Below, piece after piece: positions 33,249 to 39,927 of a DNA stretch of 39,927 nt. Location of the stretch: NCBI GenBank assembly GCA_020850945.1, contig JADZDR010000028.1, forward strand, positions 1 through 39,927, given 5' to 3'. The stretch is from Acidimicrobiia bacterium (GTDB lineage: Bacteria; Actinomycetota; Acidimicrobiia; UBA2766). Each line of letters begins with the position of its first letter. Positions within the stretch are counted from its first letter, which is position 1. A model generated the notes under the pieces. That model was not told where the DNA came from and did no database searches. It saw only the letters and a list, made by a program, of their open reading frames with translations. The translations under genes were made by a program, and so were the position numbers.

Positions 33249-33929
33249 ATGCGGATTGCCACTTTCAACGTGCGGCACTGCACTCTCGCCGGTCCCGGGA
33301 AGAAACCGGACATCGAGGCGACGGCACACGCTGCCCGCAGCCTGCGGGCCGACGTGCTGGCCGTGCAGGAGCTCGACGTCGGCCTCGAACGGACGGGCGA
33401 GGTGCACCAGCCCGACACCCTCGCCCTCCTCCTCGGCATGCACGTCGCCTTCGCACCCGCGATCGGGAGTGACGCACACGCGTACGGGATCGCCCTCTTC
33501 AGCCGCACGGAGCTCGACGGTGGGGCCATGACGCTGCCCGGCAACGAGGATCGCGAGCCCCGCGTCCTCTGGGCGGGGCGCACGGCTGCGATCTCGGTCG
33601 TGACGACCCACCTTTCGACCGAGTCGTCTCTTGCCGTGCGCCAGCTCGGCATCGTCGTCGACACCGCCCTGAGCCTCCCTCCGCCCCGCCTGGTCCTCGG
33701 CGACCTCAACCTCGGTCCCGAGGACCTCACGCCCGCCTACGCCGCCGGTTTCAGGCAGGCGGTCACGAGCCCGACGTGGCCACGACGGCACCCGCGCCGC
33801 GCGATCGACCACGTCCTCGTCCAGGACGACATCACCGTCACCGACGGCCACACTCCGCTCCTGCCCGTCAGCGACCACAGGCCGCTCGCCGTCGAGATCG
33901 AGGCGAGACCGGCGGACGCACCGTCGTGA
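33249..33929 (+). CDS. Endonuclease/exonuclease/phosphatase (EEP) family protein
   Basis: A 226-residue compact EEP-fold metal hydrolase. Catalytic elements are in order: ATFNVRH (N7), QELD (E41), THLS (H121), GDLNL (D152, N154), RAIDHVL (D187) and SDHRP (D209, H210). This complete set supports phosphodiesterase or phosphatase activity on nucleic acid, sugar phosphate or lipid head group. No signal peptide is visible. A TACGCT (33232-33237) 11 bases before the ATG could be its -10 box, giving a very short leader with GGCGAGG. It precedes the SNF2 gene by 39 bases on the same strand. Confidence 0.85.
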   Translation: MRIATFNVRHCTLAGPGKKPDIEATAHAARSLRADVLAVQELDVGLERTGEVHQPDTLALLLGMHVAFAPAIGSDAHAYGIALFSRTELDGGAMTLPGNEDREPRVLWAGRTAAISVVTTHLSTESSLAVRQLGIVVDTALSLPPPRLVLGDLNLGPEDLTPAYAAGFRQAVTSPTWPRRHPRRAIDHVLVQDDITVTDGHTPLLPVSDHRPLAVEIEARPADAPS

Positions 33930-33968
33930 GACGGGGCGGAGTCGCAGTGCGCGAGTAGAAAACAGGAC

Positions 33969-36900
33969 ATGCACGTCCTGCACTGCCTCTGGGTCCGCGG
34001 TGACCGCCTCGCCGTCTGGGCCGAGGATTCCGAGGCAGCCCACGATGCATTCGGGGGACGGGCACCTCGGCGGGGCCGGGCCCCGAGCAGCCATCCCTTC
34101 GACACGGCGTCCGAGACGATCGCCGCCGCGCTCGGTCTCCAGGCCCCGGCCGGTGAGCCCACGACACATGTGCTGTGGCTCCCCGCGACCGTGGGCAGGC
34201 CGCAGCCGTCGCCTCGACTCGTCTTCGACGCCGCGGCGAAGGTGAAGCGGCCCGACCGCATCCTGCCCTGGACGGTCCGCACGGCGGAGCTCGGGCTCGA
34301 TACGGCGATCCCCGCGCTCGTCGCCCCCCCACCGACGACGCCGGGCACGGTTCTCGGCAGCGGCTGGTACGAGCTCGGCCAGATCAGCCTCCTCGCCCTC
34401 GAGCTCGTCATGACAGGACGGATCCTGCCCGGTCTCACGCGGGCGGGAGACCGCCTCGTCGCGGCGTGGACACCGATCCCGACGACGGCGCAGAAGTCGG
34501 AGCTGCGCTGCCTCGCCCGCGGGCTGCCCGGCCTCCTGCGGGCCGAGGAACCGACGGGCCGGCCTGCACTCGAGATCGTCGAGGGTCTCCTCGCCGCCGT
34601 CGCCGACCATGTCGTGCGTGCCGCGGCACCGGCCGTGGGCGGGTCGGAAGGGCCACTCGGCGCGTGGCTGGAGGCACTCGGGGGGGACGGCGAGATCACG
34701 GCCGCCCATCCCGAACTACCGGCATTGGCGGATGCAGTGGCGGGCTGGCTGCGTGACGCGTCTCCCGGCGACGGAGCGATGCGCACGTGCTTCCGTCTCG
34801 TGGCACCCGAAGGTCCGTATGCGGGGGACGACGACGATTCCGAGGCCGGAGGGGACGACTCGTGGTCGGTCGAGTTCCACTTGCAGTCCACGGACGATCC
34901 GAGCCTCCTCGTACCGGCCGGCCGCCTCTGGGAGGCAGACGACACCTCGGACCTCGGCAGCCTCGGGGAGGATCACCCGCACGACGCCCTCCTGCGCGAC
35001 CTCGGCATTGCCGCCCGTGTCTACCCCCCTCTCGCCCCGGCACTCGACGCGGCCACACCCCGCGCTCTCGTCACCGACGCAGACGGGGCTGCCGACTTCC
35101 TCACCCGCGGGGCCGGTGACCTGGAGCGCAGCGGATTCGGTGTCCTCCTGCCCGACTGGACACGGCGCCCCGCCCGCCTCGGTGTCCGGCTCACGGCTCG
35201 TGACGGGGGGGAGGACGAGACTCCCGACTCCGGCGCGGGACACGGCCGGCTCGGTCGGGACGCGATCGTCGCCTTCGACTGGAAGCTCAGCCTGGGTGAG
35301 GACTCCGTCACGGAAGACGAACTGGACCGTCTCGCCGCGCTCAAGACACCTCTCGTGCGGGTGAGGGGACGCTGGGCCTGGTTCGATCCCGAGGCCGTCG
35401 ACGCCGCCCTCGAGTTCGTCGCCCGGAGCCGCGAGACGACGGCCGAGCCGCCGGGCATCCTCGACGCCCTGCGGCTTGCCGCCGATCTCGACGTCGACAC
35501 ACCGGGTGTGCCCGACACCCTCCCCGTTCTCGGGATCGACGCTGACGGTGTCACCGGTGCTCTGCTCAGAGGAGACGTGGACGTGGCCGTACCACCTGCT
35601 CTCCCGGCGTCGTTCCGGGGCGTGCTGCGGCCCTACCAGGAGGCAGGTCTCGCCTGGCTCACCTGGCTCGACGGCCTCGGTCTCGGCGCCTGTCTCGCCG
35701 ACGACATGGGACTCGGCAAGACCGTGCAGGTCCTCGCCCTCCTTGCCGTCGAGCGTGACGTGCAGGGCGATCCACCCCACCCCACCCTGCTCGTCTGCCC
35801 CACGTCCGTCCTCGGGAACTGGGTGCAGGAGGTCGAGGCGTTCGTGCCGTCCCTCCGATTCCACGTGAACCACGGTTCGGGGCGAGTGCGGGGGGAGGCC
35901 GTGCGTGACGCGGCGGCGGGCTCGGATCTCTTCCTCACCACGTATGCCCTCGCGGCGAGGGACCGGGACGCGCTCGCGGCGGTGCCGTGGGCCCGGATCG
36001 TCCTCGACGAGGCGCAACAGGTGAAGAACCCGCGCACGCGCCAAAGCCGCGCGATCCGCCACCTCGCCGCCGTCACGGGAGCGAGGCGTGTGGCGCTCAC
36101 GGGCACGCCCCTCGAGAACCGCCTCGGCGACCTCTGGTCGTTGATGGCGTTCCTCAACCCCGGCCTCCTCGGCTCGGCCCGGGCGTTCCGCGACACCTTC
36201 GCCACTCCCATCGAGCGGTACGGCGACACCGACGTGCTCGAACGGCTCGGCAGCCTCGTGCGGCCCTTCATGTTGCGTCGCGTCAAGGCCGATCCCGCGA
36301 TCGCGCCCGAGCTGCCCGACAAGATCGAACGTGACGAGCTCTGCTCCCTCACGCGCGAACAGGCGTCGTTGTACAGGTCCGTGGCCGACGAGATGCTCGG
36401 TCGCGTCGACGCGCTCGGAGGTGACGATGCCGCCACCGGGATCGAGCGGCGCGGTGTCGTGCTCGCGGCTCTCCTGCGTCTCAAGCAGATCTGCAACCAT
36501 CCCGCGCTCTACCTCGACGACGGGTCCGAGCTCGCGGGCCGCTCCGGCAAGCTCGAGCGCCTCGAGGAGCTCGTCGACGGGATCCTCGCCGGAGGTGAGC
36601 GGGTTCTCGTGTTCACGCAGTTCGCGACGTGGGGTGAGATGCTGCGTCGCCACCTCCAGGAGGTATCGGGACGAGAGGTCCTCTTCCTCCACGGTGGAAC
36701 GCCGCGACGCCGCCGCGACGACCTCGTCGCCCGCTTCCAGGCGGACCCGGGGCCACCCGTCTTCGTCATCTCCCTGAAGGCGGGCGGGGTCGGCCTCAAC
36801 CTCACGGCCGCGACACACGTGATCCACTACGACCGGTGGTGGAACCCCGCCGTCGAGAACCAGGCGACCGACAGGGCCTACCGCATCGGCCAGACACGAG

Positions 36901-37085
36901 GCGTCGACGTGCACCGGTTCGTCTGCGCGGGAACGATCGAGGAGCGCATCGGGACCCTGATGCGGGACAAGCAGAGGCTCGCCGACACGATCGTCGGGGC
37001 AGGCGAGGGCTGGCTGACGCGACTCGACGCCACCGAGTTGAGGCGCGCGGTCGAGTTGTCGGCAGGTGTGGGGGGTGGCGGCTGA
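33969..37085 (+). CDS. SNF2/SWI2-family DNA-dependent ATPase (helicase-like)
   Basis: A 1,038-residue Rad54/HepA-like enzyme. Residues about 1-540 are the bacterial SNF2-associated N-terminal region, with little motif content. The ATPase core follows: Walker A DMGLGKT (579-585), motif II DEAQ (680-683), LTGTPLENRLGDLWSL, the RecA-like second lobe with VFTQFATWGEML, and motif VI QATDRAYRIGQ near 966. It should translocate on DNA and remodel protein-DNA complexes. The stop overlaps the SWIM gene start by one base (TGATG), so the two proteins probably form a unit. AGGA sits right before the ATG. Confidence 0.93.
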   Translation: MHVLHCLWVRGDRLAVWAEDSEAAHDAFGGRAPRRGRAPSSHPFDTASETIAAALGLQAPAGEPTTHVLWLPATVGRPQPSPRLVFDAAAKVKRPDRILPWTVRTAELGLDTAIPALVAPPPTTPGTVLGSGWYELGQISLLALELVMTGRILPGLTRAGDRLVAAWTPIPTTAQKSELRCLARGLPGLLRAEEPTGRPALEIVEGLLAAVADHVVRAAAPAVGGSEGPLGAWLEALGGDGEITAAHPELPALADAVAGWLRDASPGDGAMRTCFRLVAPEGPYAGDDDDSEAGGDDSWSVEFHLQSTDDPSLLVPAGRLWEADDTSDLGSLGEDHPHDALLRDLGIAARVYPPLAPALDAATPRALVTDADGAADFLTRGAGDLERSGFGVLLPDWTRRPARLGVRLTARDGGEDETPDSGAGHGRLGRDAIVAFDWKLSLGEDSVTEDELDRLAALKTPLVRVRGRWAWFDPEAVDAALEFVARSRETTAEPPGILDALRLAADLDVDTPGVPDTLPVLGIDADGVTGALLRGDVDVAVPPALPASFRGVLRPYQEAGLAWLTWLDGLGLGACLADDMGLGKTVQVLALLAVERDVQGDPPHPTLLVCPTSVLGNWVQEVEAFVPSLRFHVNHGSGRVRGEAVRDAAAGSDLFLTTYALAARDRDALAAVPWARIVLDEAQQVKNPRTRQSRAIRHLAAVTGARRVALTGTPLENRLGDLWSLMAFLNPGLLGSARAFRDTFATPIERYGDTDVLERLGSLVRPFMLRRVKADPAIAPELPDKIERDELCSLTREQASLYRSVADEMLGRVDALGGDDAATGIERRGVVLAALLRLKQICNHPALYLDDGSELAGRSGKLERLEELVDGILAGGERVLVFTQFATWGEMLRRHLQEVSGREVLFLHGGTPRRRRDDLVARFQADPGPPVFVISLKAGGVGLNLTAATHVIHYDRWWNPAVENQATDRAYRIGQTRGVDVHRFVCAGTIEERIGTLMRDKQRLADTIVGAGEGWLTRLDATELRRAVELSAGVGGGG

Positions 37086-38140
37086 TGGTGGCGCGGCGCG
37101 GGCACGGGGATCTGCCCGAGGGCGTGGACCTGCCGGCGGATCACGACGACCCGGAGGCGAGCGCGGCATACGGTGCCCGCGCGCGTCGCCTCGACACCCC
37201 ACGTGCGTCCGACGTGGACGAGGGAGCCGCATCGGACGAGATGCGTGTCACGCCGTGGCGAGGCTGGGAGCGTTTCGTGCACACGGGCGCGATCCCCGTC
37301 GCCGACGGAATCAGGGCGAAGACGCGGCGGGGTCGGATCGGCACGTCGTGGTGGTCGCAGCGCTTCATGTCGGTGATCGAGTCGCTCGAGCTCGGCGGCA
37401 GGCTCGACCGCGCGCGGACGTACGCCCGCAAGGGGCAGGTGATCGACCTCGAGGTCGATCCCGGCACCATATCCGCGCATGTGCAGGGGACGAGCCCCAC
37501 TCCGTACGTAGTCGAGATCCGCCTGCGCCGTCTCGGCCCGGGTGACTGGGAGCGTGTCGTGGAGGCGATGGCGTCGCGAGCGGCGTTCGCCGCCCACCTC
37601 CTCTCGGGCGAGATGCCCGTCGACGTCGAGGCGGCCTTCGCCGGGGCCGACGTGTCCCTCTTCCCCGTGTCGGCCGACGAGCTCGCGATGTCGTGCACGT
37701 GTCCGGACTGGTCGGTGCCGTGCAAGCATGTGGCGGCAGTCCTCTATCTCCTGGCCGAGGCGCTCGACACGGACCCGTTCCTCCTCATGCTGTGGCGGGG
37801 GATGACGAAGGAGGACCTCCTCGCCGCGATCCGGGCGGCCCGCGGTGACACCGGCGGTGCCGGGGGGGGCGGGCAGGCGGTCCGAACCCTGGAGGCAAGC
37901 CCGCTCGGAGACCGCCTCGACGACTTCTGGGAGGGTTCGGACGTGCGTCTCGTCCACCACGCACCCGAGGTAGCACCCGACGTCGTCGTGTTCGCGAGAT
38001 CGACGGTGCCGGGCGCCGCCCCCCTCCGGCAGCTCGTCGAGATGCAGGTGTACGCGCGCATCGTGCGCAATGCTGCGCGTTCCGCGCGTCGGATCGGTTA
38101 CGGCGGGGGTGAGGGGGGCGCGCCGGACGCCGTACATTGA
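37085..38140 (+). CDS. SWIM zinc-finger protein
   Basis: A 351-residue protein with a SWIM zinc-binding motif CxCx6CxH: C204-T-C206 followed by C213-K-H215 (SCTCPDWSVPCKH). N-terminal residues about 60-190 have the conserved TSWWSQRFMSVIESLELGGRLDRARTYARKGQV pattern typical of the partner of bacterial SNF2 ATPases. The C-terminal third is Gly/Ala-rich and variable. It probably binds DNA or protein and directs the SNF2 motor. The ATG overlaps the SNF2 stop. A G-rich ribosome site is present inside the SNF2 end. Confidence 0.9.
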   Translation: MVARRGHGDLPEGVDLPADHDDPEASAAYGARARRLDTPRASDVDEGAASDEMRVTPWRGWERFVHTGAIPVADGIRAKTRRGRIGTSWWSQRFMSVIESLELGGRLDRARTYARKGQVIDLEVDPGTISAHVQGTSPTPYVVEIRLRRLGPGDWERVVEAMASRAAFAAHLLSGEMPVDVEAAFAGADVSLFPVSADELAMSCTCPDWSVPCKHVAAVLYLLAEALDTDPFLLMLWRGMTKEDLLAAIRAARGDTGGAGGGGQAVRTLEASPLGDRLDDFWEGSDVRLVHHAPEVAPDVVVFARSTVPGAAPLRQLVEMQVYARIVRNAARSARRIGYGGGEGGAPDAVH

Positions 38141-38169
38141 CACGGGAACGGCCCACGCGGTCGAATAAT

Positions 38170-38191
38170 ATTGACTGACCGGTCAACCAAT
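38170..38191. promoter_or_regulatory. Palindromic operator upstream of acyl-CoA dehydrogenase
   Basis: A perfect 10-bp palindrome TGACCGGTCA (38176-38185) lies inside a looser 22-bp one that begins ATTG and ends CAAT. It sits next to an AT-rich AATAAT (38164-38169), a possible -10 box, 80 bases before the acyl-CoA dehydrogenase ATG. TGACCG...CGGTCA-type sites are bound by TetR-family FadR-like regulators in other bacteria; the regulator here is not in view. Confidence 0.6.
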
Positions 38192-38271
38192 GGGCGTCGC
38201 AGTGCCCCCTCCGGGCCCGAGCATGGCGGCATGCCCCGTCCGCCGACGCAACCCGACTCCGAGGCAATCAG

Positions 38272-39468
38272 ATGTTCGAGCTGAGCGACGATGTGATCGA
38301 GATCCGCGACTGGGTGCACGAGTTCGCGGAGAAAGAGATGCGACCCCACGCCGAGTACTTCGACGAGCACGAGGAGACGCCTTGGCCTGTCATCAAGAAG
38401 GCATGCGAGGTCGGTCTCTATTCCCTGGACTTCTGGGGTCAGACGTTCTTCGAGCCGTCCGGCCTTCAATTGCCGGTCGTGACGGAGGAGCTCTTCTGGG
38501 GTGATGCCGGGATCGGCCTCTCGATCCAGGGCACCCTCCTCGGTGTGACCGGGATCATGTCGAGCGGCACACCTGCCCAGCTCGCCGAGTGGGTGCCGAA
38601 GTGCTTCGGTACGCCCGACGACCTCAAGGCAGCCTGCTGGTGCATGACCGAGCCGCAGGCGGGCAGCGACGTCGGTTCGCTGCGCACACGGGCGGTGCAG
38701 GACGGCGACGAGTGGATCCTGAACGGCACGAAGGTCTTCATCACCAACGGCGGCATCGCCGACGTGCATGTCGTCGTGGCGACCGTCGATCCCGAGCTGC
38801 GCCACCGCGGGCAGGCCGTGTTCGTCGTGCCGAAGGGAACACCCGGCCTGAGCCAGGGCAAGAAGGAGAAGAAGCTCGGCATCCGCGCCTCGCACACGGC
38901 CGAGGTCATCCTCGAAGACGTGCGCGTGCCGATGGAATACCTGCTCGGCGGGCCCGACAAGCTCAACAGCAAGCTCGAGAAGGCCCGGTCCGGCCAGTCG
39001 ACGGGCAAGTCCGGCGGTCTCTCCACACTCGAGAGCACGCGTCCCGTCGTCGCGGCCGAGGCGCTCGGTGTCGCCCGGGCGGCGTACGAGTACGCCCTCC
39101 AGTACGCGATGGAACGCGAGCAGTTCGGCCATCCGATCATCGAGAACCAGGCCATCGCCTTCAAGCTCGCCGACATGGCCGCCGACATCGACGCGGCCCG
39201 CCTCCTCACGTGGCGGGCCGCCGCCATGGCTCGCAACGGCAAGCCGTTCCACAATGCCGAGGGTTCGATGGCGAAGCTCAAGGCATCCGAGGTCGCGGTG
39301 CGGGTGACCGAGCAGGCGGTTCAGATCCTCGGCGGCTACGGCTACATCCGCGACTTCCCCGTCGAGCGCTACTACCGCGACGCGAAGATCTTCACGATCT
39401 ACGAGGGGACCTCGGAGATCCAGCGCCTCGTCATCAGCCGTGCACTCAAGGCGGGCCTGAACCGCTGA
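38272..39468 (+). CDS. Acyl-CoA dehydrogenase
   Basis: A 398-residue flavoenzyme of the acyl-CoA dehydrogenase family that introduces an alpha-beta double bond in an acyl-CoA and passes electrons to ETF. The N-terminal helical domain covers about 1-115. The FAD/acyl segment has CMTEPQAGSDVGSLRT and VFITNG, and the C-terminal helical domain ends with ILGGYGYIRDFPVERYYRDAK and IYEGTSEIQR, where E378 is the expected catalytic base. About 20 residues (PDKLNSKLEKARSGQSTGKS) form an insertion before the C-terminal domain. The ATG at 38272 has GAGG upstream. An ETF is encoded 28 kb away in this window. The last 23 bases overlap the converging ABC1-kinase frame. Confidence 0.95.
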   Translation: MFELSDDVIEIRDWVHEFAEKEMRPHAEYFDEHEETPWPVIKKACEVGLYSLDFWGQTFFEPSGLQLPVVTEELFWGDAGIGLSIQGTLLGVTGIMSSGTPAQLAEWVPKCFGTPDDLKAACWCMTEPQAGSDVGSLRTRAVQDGDEWILNGTKVFITNGGIADVHVVVATVDPELRHRGQAVFVVPKGTPGLSQGKKEKKLGIRASHTAEVILEDVRVPMEYLLGGPDKLNSKLEKARSGQSTGKSGGLSTLESTRPVVAAEALGVARAAYEYALQYAMEREQFGHPIIENQAIAFKLADMAADIDAARLLTWRAAAMARNGKPFHNAEGSMAKLKASEVAVRVTEQAVQILGGYGYIRDFPVERYYRDAKIFTIYEGTSEIQRLVISRALKAGLNR

Positions 39469-39927
39469 TCCCTGCCGTGCCGTCCGCCCAAGCCGTCACG
39501 CCGGCAACGGCGAGAGGATCGGCTTCGGGAGCGAGGCGTCGCGCCTGGCCGGTCACGTGCAGCAGGTTCTTGAGGAAGAGGGCGAGCTCGCTCGGTAGGC
39601 GGAGCCCGTGCGCGGCGAGGAGGCGGGCGATCAGCTCGAAGTCGTGCGCGATGTCGCCGAGGCGTTCCGGGTCCTCGGTCGCGATCTTTTCGAGTACGAC
39701 CTCGACCTGCTTTGCGAGCTCGTCGAGGTCAGTGCCGGGCGGGAACGCCCCGAGGTCACCGAGCGCCTCGATCTGGAGAGGCAGATCCTCCGTCGCGATC
39801 GAACCGAGCCAGCGCGTGAGGGCCCAGCGCTGGGCTTCGTCGAAGCGGCCCACGATGCCGTAGTCGAGGAGACCGTGCCGGCCGTCCTCGAGGACGAGCA
39901 TGTTCCCCGCATGCAGGTCTCCGTGGA
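39446..39927 (-). CDS. ABC1/AarF/UbiB-family kinase, 3' part (runs off the right edge)
   Basis: The C-terminal 159 or so residues of a second ABC1-type kinase; its start lies beyond the window. At the very edge the frame reads HGDLHAGNMLVLEDG, the catalytic loop (HADPHPGN equivalent), then LLDYGIVG for DFG. A helical C-terminal region follows with LFLKNLLHVTGQARRLAPEADPL. This is the typical UbiB C-lobe. Sequence is well diverged from the kinase at 11177-12559, so it is not a recent duplicate. An internal ATG at 39901 is not the real start. Its end overlaps the acyl-CoA dehydrogenase by 23 bases. Confidence 0.88.
   Translation of the reverse strand, partial: HGDLHAGNMLVLEDGRHGLLDYGIVGRFDEAQRWALTRWLGSIATEDLPLQIEALGDLGAFPPGTDLDELAKQVEVVLEKIATEDPERLGDIAHDFELIARLLAAHGLRLPSELALFLKNLLHVTGQARRLAPEADPLAVAGVTAWADGTAGISGSGPP

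Noticed and set aside
1-39927. CRISPR arrays, tRNA or rRNA genes, insertion sequences
   Set aside because: No regularly spaced direct repeats, cloverleaf-like segments, rRNA signatures or transposase motifs were seen on either strand. A covariance-model scan would be decisive for small RNAs.

Overview
The window is very GC-rich, gene-dense bacterial DNA. It has almost no non-coding sequence, many GTG starts and many 1-8 base gene overlaps. The gene content (a SARP/BTAD-type regulator, a TetR-led oxidoreductase/ETF operon, an acyl-CoA dehydrogenase, ABC1 kinases, an SNF2-SWIM pair and a CCAEP-tail radical SAM protein) points to a high-GC actinobacterium. The class Acidimicrobiia is a plausible guess, but it is inferred from gene content only. 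I see no rRNA, tRNA, CRISPR array, transposase or phage gene.

Layout. 1-125: nothing recognisable. 126-4325: a GH20 beta-hexosaminidase (-), diverging from an APH-fold phosphotransferase (+) that converges on a CrtC/AttH-like protein (-). 4439-10952: a six-gene, translationally coupled minus-strand operon reading tetR, FAD oxidase, CCG-type Fe-S protein, second FAD oxidase, etfA, etfB. 11177-13476: ABC1 kinase overlapping a ketopantoate-reductase-like gene. 13511-16878: a NfuA-type Fe-S carrier (-) divergent from an ATP-grasp/radical SAM pair (+). 16777-21371: GH36 alpha-galactosidase-like gene (-) and M1 aminopeptidase (+), sharing a 26-base promoter. 21503-24936: propeller lipoprotein (-), unknown protein (+), NYN-LOTUS protein (-). 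25048-32530: a 1,815-residue secreted protein and a SARP-like regulator that lacks its ATPase. 32535-38140: nitroreductase (-), EEP-family enzyme, SNF2 ATPase and SWIM protein (+). 38272-39927: acyl-CoA dehydrogenase (+) and the 3' end of a second ABC1 kinase (-).

How genes work together. The 4439-10952 operon encodes a complete flavin/Fe-S electron route: two FAD dehydrogenase-like subunits, a two-cluster CCG Fe-S subunit and an electron-transfer flavoprotein. It sits under a TetR repressor with a tandem operator-like repeat just upstream. The ATP-grasp and radical SAM genes share a GTGA junction and probably act in one pathway. SNF2 and SWIM overlap by one base and are probably partners.

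The most unusual non-coding features are three. (i) A 42-bp perfect palindrome is present in two identical copies (4355-4396 and 11111-11152), each about 25 bases upstream of a start codon. (ii) A roughly 120-bp element at 21379-21500 is built from two inverted copies of one hairpin unit, with conserved stems and diverged loops. (iii) A probable bidirectional promoter at 18769-18778 has overlapping -10 boxes that would give leaderless mRNAs in both directions.
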